From Myxococcota bacterium (GTDB lineage Bacteria; Myxococcota_C; UBA6777): 29,059 nucleotides of DNA. The first letter of the stretch is position 1; the number at the start of each line of letters is the position of its first letter. Of this stretch, positions 7,571 through 14,909 are shown piece by piece. The notes below the pieces were generated by a model that saw only the letters and a program-made list of their open reading frames with translations, ran no database searches and was not told where the DNA came from. The translations under genes were made by a program, and so were the position numbers. The stretch covers positions 1 to 29,059 of the forward strand of contig JAKLKB010000083.1 in NCBI GenBank assembly GCA_023150835.1. The letters are read 5' to 3'.

Positions 7571-7648
7571 CTAACGCAGAACCAAGCCGTTGGGAAGAGC
7601 CATCGCAGCCACCCCACGCAGCAGCGGATCCGCATCGGTGAAGGTCAT
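7571..7648 (-). CDS. Possible 25-aa leader or remnant ORF
   Basis: The 202-bp gap between the phosphoesterase and the 293-aa gene contains an ATG at 7648 preceded by GAGGGGG, encoding a 25-residue peptide that ends in ALPNGLVLR. The phosphoesterase just upstream ends in KLPNMRILR, which is weakly similar. It could be a remnant of a duplicated gene end, a leader peptide or chance. A C/G-flanked T6 run (GCGTTTTTTCGC in the minus reading) follows. Confidence 0.2.
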   Translation of the reverse strand: MTFTDADPLLRGVAAMALPNGLVLR

Positions 7649-7690
7649 GGGGTGATTCCCCCTCAAAGCCACTTCGCGGCACGCATCCGT

Positions 7691-8860
7691 TCAGCGAAGA
7701 ATGCGCATATTCGGGAGTTTCAGCAGGGTTCGGCGATCCGAAGGTTGGCCGTGTAGAAAGGCGATTAGTGCTTTGGGATCGTTGGGTTTGTCGGGCGGAT
7801 ACCAAAAGGTATCTTGGCGGGCGGCTTGCGCGATCTGCGCGATCAAGATAGGCCAAGGCAGCCCGAGCGAATAGATCTGCAAAAGCTGCCCACTCGCATC
7901 CAGATCGAGGATGCGGATCTGCGAAGGATAGCTGCACGCGCCCGAGGTGACGATCTCCGTCACCGGCCACGCGGGATGCTTTTGAACGCGCTGGATGTGG
8001 TGATGCCCCGTCAGGACCAAAGGAACTTGATAATCCACCATCAACTTGAGGATGGCGTCTGCGTTGTCGGTGTGAAAGTTTCGCCACAGATGCCCTGAAT
8101 CCTCCCGATTTGCGGGATGATGGGGGATCAGCGTGTGATGGATCATCAAAAAGATCTGCTTCTTTCCTGCGTGGCGTTGTAGCGTCTGCTTGAGCCACGC
8201 AACTTGCGCATCATCCACACGACCATTCCATGTATCGCGCAACGTACCGTCTGGTGTGTCCGAGCTATTCAGGCCGATCACCATCAGACCACTCGTCACT
8301 TCGTGCGCATAATATGGCAAAGCGCTGTCGTATCCGCCGATCCTTCCGCGATACGCCGCCACCACCTCTCGAACGCCCCAGTTTTCTTTGGGCATCCACA
8401 CTTTCTGCACATCGTGATTGCCGGGAACAACGAGCGTTGGAAACGGCAGCGCCTTCAACATCCGCAACATCGCAGCGTGGTTCCAAGGCTCCGAATCCCG
8501 CGTCATGTCCCCCGGCAATAACAGCAAATCGACCTTTCTTCCCGTCAATCGGCCCATTTGATGCAGCGTTCGCAGATGATGCCCCACGATCCAAGGCGCA
8601 AACCGCAACGCCTTAAAATCCAAGCTCTGATCTCGCAACGCAAAGTGCGGATCGGTCATCACCCCGATCCGATAGCGCACTTTTTTGGGATCGACTTGCA
8701 TCAACGCTTGAAGATCATCGGCCAAAGCCAGCCCCTCTGTCGAAGGAAGGCCCCGTCCTGTCGGACGAGTCGTCTGCCCCCAAGCTTCTTCGCCCCCCAC
8801 ACACACTGCCCCTGCCGCTACTCCCCACAATAGGCTCCACAAAAACTCCCGACGTTCCAT
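7691..8860 (-). CDS. Tat-exported metallophosphoesterase (CpdA-like)
   Basis: 389 aa from ATG 8860, with AAGGAG about 11 nt upstream. The N-terminus ERREFLW followed by a hydrophobic stretch is a twin-arginine signal. All blocks of the calcineurin-like phosphoesterase fold are present: DPH (70-72), PGDM (116-119), PGNHD (146-150), HH (241-242) and GHHH (285-288), which bind two metals. The family includes cyclic-nucleotide phosphodiesterases and other phosphoesterases. The signal places it in the periplasm, so a cytosolic cAMP role is unlikely. It starts 23 nt after the TrmN6-like gene and is probably co-transcribed with it. Confidence 0.87.
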   Translation of the reverse strand: MERREFLWSLLWGVAAGAVCVGGEEAWGQTTRPTGRGLPSTEGLALADDLQALMQVDPKKVRYRIGVMTDPHFALRDQSLDFKALRFAPWIVGHHLRTLHQMGRLTGRKVDLLLLPGDMTRDSEPWNHAAMLRMLKALPFPTLVVPGNHDVQKVWMPKENWGVREVVAAYRGRIGGYDSALPYYAHEVTSGLMVIGLNSSDTPDGTLRDTWNGRVDDAQVAWLKQTLQRHAGKKQIFLMIHHTLIPHHPANREDSGHLWRNFHTDNADAILKLMVDYQVPLVLTGHHHIQRVQKHPAWPVTEIVTSGACSYPSQIRILDLDASGQLLQIYSLGLPWPILIAQIAQAARQDTFWYPPDKPNDPKALIAFLHGQPSDRRTLLKLPNMRILR

Positions 8861-8883
8861 CACTTCCGACGCTCCTTGTGGAT

Positions 8884-9837
8884 TCACCACCCAAGCCAAG
8901 CCCACGGATCACCCCGTAGCAACGCCTCGATCACTTGGGTATACACACGATGTTCACGATACAACACACAGCGCGAAAAATTCGGAGAGGATGCAGAAAC
9001 CCCCACAGACGCCCCCACAGACGCCCCCACAGACGCCCCCACAGTCTCCGAAAACGCATCCACCGCTTCATCCGAAACACTTACAGTCTCCGAAGACGCA
9101 TCCACCACAACGCCAGAACAAGCCTCGATCAAGACCAATTCTGCGGGGGCCTCTTCAAAGGGATGCACCGAACGGATATGCGAAGCTTGCCAACCAAAGC
9201 GCTCAAAAATGCGCAGCAGCCGAGCCGATTGCTTTGCAGGAAATACCCACAACGACACGCCTTCCACAGACAACATCGAATTTGCGGCAGAGGCGATCTC
9301 AACAAGCTCTCCGTGGATCTCGTGACGCGCCGCAGCACGCTCGGGGTGGCGGCTGACATCTCCCGCTGATACGGGCTGATACGGTGGATTGCAGGTGAGC
9401 AGATCGACCGCTTGTGCAGGCCGCCATGCACGCAGATCCGTGTGAACCAAAGAGATCACGCCCTCGCGCTGATTGGCCCGTAGATTCGCCCGCGCCAAAG
9501 AGATCATCGACGCCTGCACCTCCACCGCTGACCACCCTTCAAAGACCCCAAAAGCCTGCAATGGTCGGGCTTCTGCAACGCGATCTGCAAGATACAACGC
9601 CGCCAACGGAACCACACCGCTGCCCGTACAAAGATCGACCGCCCCGATCGACCGATGGATACGGTTTTGCAACAACAGCGCTCGTTCCACAGCAAAGGCT
9701 GCCAACAACACCGCATCAATCGAAAAACGATACCCTTTTTGATGTTGAAAGATCGTCACAGCGCGGCCAAAGATCCCATCCTCCGAGATCGGCCAATCTC
9801 CATACAACGGCACAACCAAACCCTCACCTGCTCCCAT
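8884..9837 (-). CDS. TrmN6-like tRNA/N6-adenine methyltransferase with repeat-bearing tail
   Basis: 317 aa from ATG 9837; no good ribosome binding site is visible and the frame is open upstream. The HQKGYRFSIDAVLLAAF block (about 31-48) is typical of the tRNA1(Val) adenine-37 N6-methyltransferase family (TrmN6/YfiC). SAM motif I is DLCTGSG (68-74) and the catalytic motif is NPPY (150-153), as in N6-adenine and N5-glutamine enzymes. The family is usually about 245 aa. Here a Ser/Val/Glu/Asp/Ala stretch of about 55 residues ending in VGAS repeats is inserted before a final conserved-looking RCVLYREHRVYTQVIEALL tail. The insert is encoded by a 12-bp minisatellite. Confidence 0.75.
   Translation of the reverse strand: MGAGEGLVVPLYGDWPISEDGIFGRAVTIFQHQKGYRFSIDAVLLAAFAVERALLLQNRIHRSIGAVDLCTGSGVVPLAALYLADRVAEARPLQAFGVFEGWSAVEVQASMISLARANLRANQREGVISLVHTDLRAWRPAQAVDLLTCNPPYQPVSAGDVSRHPERAAARHEIHGELVEIASAANSMLSVEGVSLWVFPAKQSARLLRIFERFGWQASHIRSVHPFEEAPAELVLIEACSGVVVDASSETVSVSDEAVDAFSETVGASVGASVGASVGVSASSPNFSRCVLYREHRVYTQVIEALLRGDPWAWLGW
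9000..9044. repeat. 12-bp minisatellite (CCCCCACAGACG), 3.75 copies
   Basis: Perfect units lie at 9000-9011, 9012-9023 and 9024-9035, followed by 9 bp of a fourth. The unit length keeps frame and adds Val-Gly-Ala-Ser on the minus strand within the TrmN6-like gene, so copy-number change would alter linker length only. Confidence 0.9.
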
Positions 9838-9879
9838 ACCAGACGGATAGATATCCCGCCGAAAACAGCCTGAACCCTC

Positions 9880-9908
9880 TTGGCGAAGGGTGAAAGATAT
9901 CCTATAGT
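9880..9908 (+). promoter_or_regulatory. Predicted sigma-70 promoter
   Basis: TTGGCG (9880-9885), a 17-nt spacer and TATAGT (9903-9908), matching consensus at 4/6 and 5/6. It lies about 100 nt before the coiled-coil protein start at 10006, in the gap to the divergent methyltransferase gene. Confidence 0.5.
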
Positions 9909-10005
9909 CGGCGCGCTCGCAAGCCGCAAGTGGCGGCTGAAAATGACGCAAGCGACCAGAAAAGACGCGCCACGACACCGACGATACGAGAGGATCAAAA
10001 GAAAG

Positions 10006-10509
10006 ATGTTCCAGCGCTTTGTTTCTCTATCGGCCCTATGCCTCGGCCTTTTCGCATCCCTCTCCCCAACACACGCCAACGAACCCTACACCAAAGAAGA
10101 ACTCAACCTCTCCAAACCACCGCCTGCACGCATTCAAGACAAGCGTCTCCAACGCGTCTACCAAACACTCGCCAAACAATACAAGCATGTCTACGGATAC
10201 GCCGCACAAGACGGCTACTTGATGCCCAGAGAGATCCAAGAACTCGGCTTCCATCGCCGATTGATCCGCCGCATCATCGATATCGACGAAAACTACGCAC
10301 AGCTCCGTAAAGAACTTCAAAGCCTCCATCAAAAAGCACGCACACTTCGCCGCCGTCGAAAAACGCTCGATCAGGCCGATCAAAAGCGACAAACTGAGCT
10401 GCTCGCCAAACAAGAACACATCGAACAGATGATCCGCCGCTTTGCTTGCCGACACGACGCGCAGTACAAACAACGCAACCCCAAACATTGCCCCAAGATC
10501 ACCCTCTAA
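10006..10509 (+). CDS. Secreted basic coiled-coil protein, unknown function
   Basis: 167 aa. The start at 10006 is set by a Sec signal peptide (MFQRF, hydrophobic core, THA cleavage near 24). The mature protein is rich in Arg, Lys, Gln and Leu. Residues about 95-150 form a predicted amphipathic helix with repeated RR, ELQSL, TLRRR and LLAKQEHIEQM, so it is a likely periplasmic coiled coil. Two cysteines lie near the C-terminus. The J-like protein gene begins 43 nt downstream, so the two may share a transcript. No family recognised. Confidence 0.7.
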   Translation: MFQRFVSLSALCLGLFASLSPTHANEPYTKEELNLSKPPPARIQDKRLQRVYQTLAKQYKHVYGYAAQDGYLMPREIQELGFHRRLIRRIIDIDENYAQLRKELQSLHQKARTLRRRRKTLDQADQKRQTELLAKQEHIEQMIRRFACRHDAQYKQRNPKHCPKITL

Positions 10510-10552
10510 CACGGCACGCACAAAGCCCGAAGTATCGCCGGACAGGGTTCGC

Positions 10553-11620
10553 ATGGCTCACTCTCCACCCAAAACACCACCACCGCCATCCAACCCCAGC
10601 ACCCAACCCCCTCAAAGCATTCCGCTCTCTTCTGCGCCTTCCACCTTTCCTGTTCCACCTTCCACCTTTCCTGTTCCACCTTCCGCGCCGCCACCTCCGC
10701 CTCTTGTTCCTGTTCCTCCTTCGGCCCGTTCCGTTTCGCCTCAACCACCCGAGCCGAGCCGAAAGGCGCGGCTCGGTTTTGGTGCAGTCGCGGATCCACA
10801 CAGCGACTTTTACCAGATGCTCGGGATCGAAGCACGCGCATCCATCGCCGAGATCGACGAAGCGCTGCGTTCTGGCGTTCGTTGGTGGAACGGACAACAA
10901 GCCAACCCCAAATATCGACACCTTGCCCCTGAAGCTCTCGCAAGGCTCCGTGAAGCTCGTGAAACCTTGCTCGATCCGATGTGTCGTCAAAATTATGACC
11001 GCTCGATCCAAGCCTTTCGCCATGCGCACCGCGAAGCCCGTTGGCAGCCGATCCGCGATCTCATGGATGTCCTGTTCCGCAAACCCCCCGCCACCACCGC
11101 CCAAGAAGACCTACTGATCCGCTACGCGCAAAAGCGCGGACTGGACGACGATGAGATCGAACGACTTATCCAAGAAGAATTCTTGCGACGTGGCCTGACA
11201 CGCCCCCTCCGCATCGCTCCCAACGCCGTCCCCCAACACCCCCCAAACGTCCGTTTCGGTTATCGCGTATCCATCGCAGCCATCGGACTCTGCACCGTCG
11301 GGTTGGTCGCCATGTCGCTGTTTGATCTTTCCCGTCCTGCCGTCCTTTTGATGCTTCCTCTACTCAACAACCTCCGACTGCTTGTGCGCGGATTGCACCT
11401 GCCCGAACGCACCGAAAAGGACCAGCCCAACGCATGGGATTGGATGGTCGGGATCACTGTGCTTGGTGGTTCGACACTCGCCGCTCTCGCCGATGCGTGG
11501 CGCTCCAGCCTGTTTCCTTTGGGCGCAAGCGTCTCTGTTCTGATCTGGTTGACTTGGCTGCAGATTGTGTTGTTATGGCGCAAAACGCCGCTACGTCTCG
11601 AAGATCCTCTCGACGAATAA
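10553..11620 (+). CDS. J-like domain membrane protein without HPD
   Basis: 355 aa from ATG 10553 (AGGG 6 nt upstream); the frame is open further upstream but overlaps the previous gene. Residues 1-80 are Pro-rich with a FPVPPST repeat. Residues about 84-153 look like a DnaJ domain: DFYQMLGIEA, EIDEALR, then ALARLREARETLLDP and NYDRSI. However, the HPD tripeptide that stimulates DnaK is missing, replaced by a WWNGQQANPKYR segment. A helical region follows (about 165-215), then hydrophobic segments forming three or four membrane helices in two blocks (about 230-275 and 305-345). It is probably an inner-membrane J-like protein that binds a partner other than, or not activating, DnaK. Confidence 0.75.
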   Translation: MAHSPPKTPPPPSNPSTQPPQSIPLSSAPSTFPVPPSTFPVPPSAPPPPPLVPVPPSARSVSPQPPEPSRKARLGFGAVADPHSDFYQMLGIEARASIAEIDEALRSGVRWWNGQQANPKYRHLAPEALARLREARETLLDPMCRQNYDRSIQAFRHAHREARWQPIRDLMDVLFRKPPATTAQEDLLIRYAQKRGLDDDEIERLIQEEFLRRGLTRPLRIAPNAVPQHPPNVRFGYRVSIAAIGLCTVGLVAMSLFDLSRPAVLLMLPLLNNLRLLVRGLHLPERTEKDQPNAWDWMVGITVLGGSTLAALADAWRSSLFPLGASVSVLIWLTWLQIVLLWRKTPLRLEDPLDE

Positions 11621-11795
11621 CCGATGTAGCACCAGCTTTTTATGAGTGGCGTGACGTGTTGTGACCACGAGCTGCACTACAACCAAGCCGTTCACGGGCG
11701 GAGGTATCCGCGCAAAAGACCGCTCCTCTTTTCCACCCTCGCCGTCTTGCCCCCAACACAAGCCGGCACAACCACTCAACCCAACGAGAGGTGCG

Positions 11796-12269
11796 ATGGA
11801 ACGCATCGGAATTCACTGTCAAACCTACGGCCATTGGAAGGATATTCTTGTTTGCGCGATGTCGTGCCCTCACAATCAACGCTGCAAACAATTTTCCGCA
11901 TGGCGCGAAGACCACGAAGAAGTCTTGTGGAAGCGCGTACTTTCTTATCTACGCGCCCATCCCGAACACCCCTACCGACTTGATTTTCACCCCATACCCT
12001 CAACCCTCTGGGAGGATCACATGAAACGCTACGCATGCCTTATCGGCGAAACCATCCAAATCAAAACCGAAGAAGAGATCACCGAACACCTCCTTTCTGG
12101 CGGCGAGATGTTCGAGCAGATCATCGAACTGGGCCGAGAGATGGAGATCCAAATCAAACTCGTCCCAAGCAGCGGCCCCAAACCCGCCAAAGAAGTCGAA
12201 GACAACGGCATCTCCGCCAAACCCAAAAAGAAGAAACCCTCCGATAAAACCGCCGAAGCTGCCGCCTAA
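11796..12269 (+). CDS. Small cytosolic protein, unknown function
   Basis: 157 aa from ATG 11796, with AGAGG 5 nt upstream. It starts without a signal peptide and has a Cys cluster near the N-terminus (HCQTYGHW, then CAMSCPHNQRC), which could bind metal or an Fe-S cluster. A central HPIPSTLWEDHMKRY segment, a Glu-rich helix and a Lys-rich tail ending in AEAAA follow. The TAA stop (12267-12269) is also the left target duplication of MITE copy C. It is separated from the J-like gene by 175 bp. No family recognised. Confidence 0.7.
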   Translation: MERIGIHCQTYGHWKDILVCAMSCPHNQRCKQFSAWREDHEEVLWKRVLSYLRAHPEHPYRLDFHPIPSTLWEDHMKRYACLIGETIQIKTEEEITEHLLSGGEMFEQIIELGREMEIQIKLVPSSGPKPAKEVEDNGISAKPKKKKPSDKTAEAAA

Positions 12270-12456
12270 GACGAAATCCGCCCATCGTGTTACCGTAATG
12301 GTGTAGGGGCAGCCCCCTGTGGCTGCCCAAGCACAGGGCGTCTGGTTTGACAGTGTTCTACTCTCTGCAAAAAAATCAAAGGGCAGCCACAGAGGGCTGC
12401 CCAAGCACAGGGCGTCTGGGCGCTATCCTTCGATCATAGATCACTCGGATTTCGTA
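12270..12456. mobile_element. MITE copy C inserted between convergent stop codons
   Basis: 187 bp. The left end is GACGAAATCCGCC and the right end CGGATTTCGTA. It is flanked by TAA at 12267-12269 and TAA at 12457-12459, a perfect 3-bp duplication. It carries two inner modules, each with a GGGCAGCC / GGCTGCCC stem, and a 25-bp direct repeat (12321-12345 and 12395-12419). The left TAA is the stop of the 157-aa gene. The right end supplies the last codons and stop of the minus-strand ligase gene. It may also terminate both transcripts through its hairpins. Confidence 0.88.
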
Positions 12457-13148
12457 TAAACCCCTCCCCTCGCAACGGAAGGATCGAGAAGATCCGCAGC
12501 AAGCAGGACAGGCAATCGCAGCGACAGGTGCGATTGCAGCCGTGTTTGCAAGGCCAAAAGATCACATCGTAAGCCGCGATCACGCAAGTTGGTTGTAAAG
12601 TCCCGATGTTCGCGACCTTCCCGATAATCGGGCTCGCGGGGCGGATGTTGGAGATAGCGCCCGAACAGATCGCGTGCAGCGTCGACCAGCAAGACAGCCT
12701 GATACACAAGCAGATGGCGTTGGCGACGCAATGACGAGCCGAGGATCTTGCGCCCATCGATCGCAAGGTCGGACATCCCACGCTGTACGACATCGCCGAT
12801 ACCGTCCGATGCAAGGGCTTCTTGGAGTGGTGTTTGGATCAAATGAAAGTAGCGTTTGTTTCCAAAAGGATCGCTCAGATACGCGGCAACCGCAACAATC
12901 AACATCCCGGGAGCCAAAACGACGGTTCCTCCGCCGCCTTGGCGGCGATACAGCGGGATCTGTTCTCGTTGCACAACATCCAGATGCAGATCGCGTTTTG
13001 CATCGCAGCCTTTGCCCAAAACGATGCATAATTGTTCTTGGGCAAAGACCTTGCAGCACCACGCATCGCCGCTGTGTTCGAGTTGATCGACGATCTGCTG
13101 ATCTCCCGAATAATCGGGGATCAACAAGCCTGCATCGCGATCAGGCAC
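12441..13148 (-). CDS. Lipoate/biotin protein ligase family protein (LplA-like)
   Basis: About 235 aa if GTG 13148 is the start; there is no clear ribosome binding site and the frame is open upstream, but upstream codons lie in MITE sequence. Key blocks of the LplA/LipB superfamily are present: RRQGGGGTVV (68-77), and SDLAIDGRKILGSS (126-139) with the conserved Lys at 134. The family transfers lipoyl, octanoyl or biotinyl groups to carrier lysines. This is a short, single-domain member. Its final residues (YTKSE) and stop are encoded by the end of MITE copy C; removing the MITE would give a stop right after Val230. Function as a lipoate ligase is likely but the substrate is not certain. Confidence 0.75.
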   Translation of the reverse strand: MPDRDAGLLIPDYSGDQQIVDQLEHSGDAWCCKVFAQEQLCIVLGKGCDAKRDLHLDVVQREQIPLYRRQGGGGTVVLAPGMLIVAVAAYLSDPFGNKRYFHLIQTPLQEALASDGIGDVVQRGMSDLAIDGRKILGSSLRRQRHLLVYQAVLLVDAARDLFGRYLQHPPREPDYREGREHRDFTTNLRDRGLRCDLLALQTRLQSHLSLRLPVLLAADLLDPSVARGGVYTKSE

Positions 13149-13218
13149 AAAAGAAGAAGGGGGTGGATGGATCAAGTGATTTGTAGGTTCCTGAGAAATA
13201 AGGGAATCGATCCAATAA

Positions 13219-13339
13219 GACGATATCTGAGAGAAGTGTACACAAAGGGTAGGTGCGATCCGCTGTAGACGCCCTGTGTTTGGGCAGCCACGGGGGGCTG
13301 CCCCTACATCTTGACGATCACACGATGGGCGATTTCGTA
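13219..13339. mobile_element. MITE copy D
   Basis: 121 bp. The left end is GACGATATCTGAG after TAA (13216-13218). The right end, GCGATTTCGTA, directly precedes TTA (13340-13342), which is the stop codon of the Cys-rich lipoprotein. The inner hairpin (GGGCAGCC / GGCTGCCC) is in the opposite orientation to copy C. The flanks CCAATAA and TTATTGG extend the inverted repeat. The two TNA flanks differ, so a clean target duplication is not shown. Confidence 0.8.
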
Positions 13340-14557
13340 TTATTGGCAGGTTCCTTTGCCAAGGACGCACTGTTTGTTTCCGCCGATGCTCAGACAATTG
13401 TATTCTTGGCCGACCTTGGGGGTAGGACAATCCGTGTCCACGTTACACGCTTTGCCGCAAAACTTGGTTCCGTTGTAATCGACGCAAAGGTTGGCGGTCG
13501 ACACGCCGATATTGCAGTCTTTGTCGGCAGTACAAGGATCACAGGTTTGCGGGATCTTTTTGCACTTGCCTTCCACGCAGATCTCTTCGCCTGCCTTGCA
13601 AGAAACTCCCACACAAGGATCGGCGCAAAAGTCTGTTTGCGGATAGCAGACTTTGGAACCTGCGACTTTGTCTGACGAACAAAAGAAGCCTTGTGGACAA
13701 TCGTTGGTGCCTTCGCAAGCCGTCAAACAACGCGGGCCATCCTTGAGTCCCTTGTCTTTTTGAACACAAAAGTCCTTGCTGATGCCGCAGTCGCTGTCGT
13801 TGGTACAGGTCGCACAAAGGCCCTTTTTACAAACGCCGCGTTGATCGTTGGCGGTGGGATCGCAGCGTGTCAGATCCGAACCGGGGTTGCGCTTGACGCA
13901 GTCTGCGTCCGTTTTGCAGATGATCGGGGGCTTACAGAAATAACTTTCGCACACAGGCTTTTGGCTATCGGTGCAGTCCTTGTCTTCGCGGCATTGGACT
14001 TGTCGGCATTGCTTATCGCGGCAAGCCTGACGCGCAGGGCAATCGCCGTCGGCAAGACAAGCCACGCACTTCGCGGTGTCTGCATCGCATTTGGGTTTTG
14101 TGGCTTCTTTGCAGTTGTTATCGGACTGGCAAGCTGCGACACGACAGCATTGTTCTCCGCAGACCGTACCTGTCGAACAATCCGAGTTGCTCTTACAAGA
14201 AAGCGCGCACAAGTTACACTTAAATCCCGCCCCGTCAGGGATACACTCGCCCCCCATACCGCAGTCCGTATCCTTCTTGCAATCTTTTCCGCTGTTGGCG
14301 TAGGCCCCGCAACATCCGCTGTTGCAGATCTCGTTGGTCTTGCAATCTTTGCGATCCACACAAAGGCTTGCGCCACCCGCACAGGTGTTGCACTTGGCTT
14401 TTTCCACGCAGGTGGGATTGCTTTGGTATTGAGCGGTCTTACAACAAACCTGTTGATCCATGCAGTCTGTGTCTGCTGTGCAAGTGGCGGGACCACTCGG
14501 ACAGCCCGAGGACATCAACAGAACAAAAAAAACAATACAATACAAAAGGATACGCAT
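13340..14557 (-). CDS. Cysteine-rich lipoprotein with Dickkopf-like repeats
   Basis: 405 aa from ATG 14557 (GGAG 6 nt upstream). A short signal peptide ends at the lipobox MSSGC. The mature part holds about 60 cysteines in serial C-x(5-8)-[DN]-x-DC units (TADTDC, DRKDC, KDTDC, KSNSDC, REDKDC, KTDADC, TNDSDC, TADKDC, NVDTDC), with many CC pairs. This is the Dickkopf-N-like repeat style common in surface proteins of Myxococcota and relatives. It is probably an extracellular, disulfide-rich, outer-membrane-anchored protein of adhesive or protective type. The stop codon TAA touches MITE copy D. Confidence 0.82.
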   Translation of the reverse strand: MRILLYCIVFFVLLMSSGCPSGPATCTADTDCMDQQVCCKTAQYQSNPTCVEKAKCNTCAGGASLCVDRKDCKTNEICNSGCCGAYANSGKDCKKDTDCGMGGECIPDGAGFKCNLCALSCKSNSDCSTGTVCGEQCCRVAACQSDNNCKEATKPKCDADTAKCVACLADGDCPARQACRDKQCRQVQCREDKDCTDSQKPVCESYFCKPPIICKTDADCVKRNPGSDLTRCDPTANDQRGVCKKGLCATCTNDSDCGISKDFCVQKDKGLKDGPRCLTACEGTNDCPQGFFCSSDKVAGSKVCYPQTDFCADPCVGVSCKAGEEICVEGKCKKIPQTCDPCTADKDCNIGVSTANLCVDYNGTKFCGKACNVDTDCPTPKVGQEYNCLSIGGNKQCVLGKGTCQ

Positions 14558-14909
14558 CTTCTTCTCCGGCATCGGTGCGATCAGGGCAAGGAGCCACCAT
14601 CGAAAGGGCAGATGTAGCGAGCAGAAGGCTTTCCTGTCAAGAGGGTTCCCCATCCCGCTGGCTTCTACCCGCGTACGACAAGCCCGTACTTCCTTTTGCG
14701 TTGTTTTTTCGTGACAAGCAAAATCTTTTGCGCTGTTTTTTCTCGACAGGCTCGATCGAGTTCCAAGCCCAAGCCCGCATCGCGTTCTTCTCGGTTGCGT
14801 CCTGCGCATCTCCCATCAAAGCCGTCGCCTCAGATCGGTGCCTTGTGTTCTTTTGACGATCCACTACAGTTCTTTGCGCTTGTACTGCCACAAAGGAGCC
14901 TCCTTCGAG

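Noticed and set aside
13149-13430. N-terminal extension of the lipoate-ligase ORF up to 13430
   Set aside because: The added codons read through MITE copy D and into the next gene's 3' end, giving peptides such as VGAAPRGCPN that are typical of the repeat.
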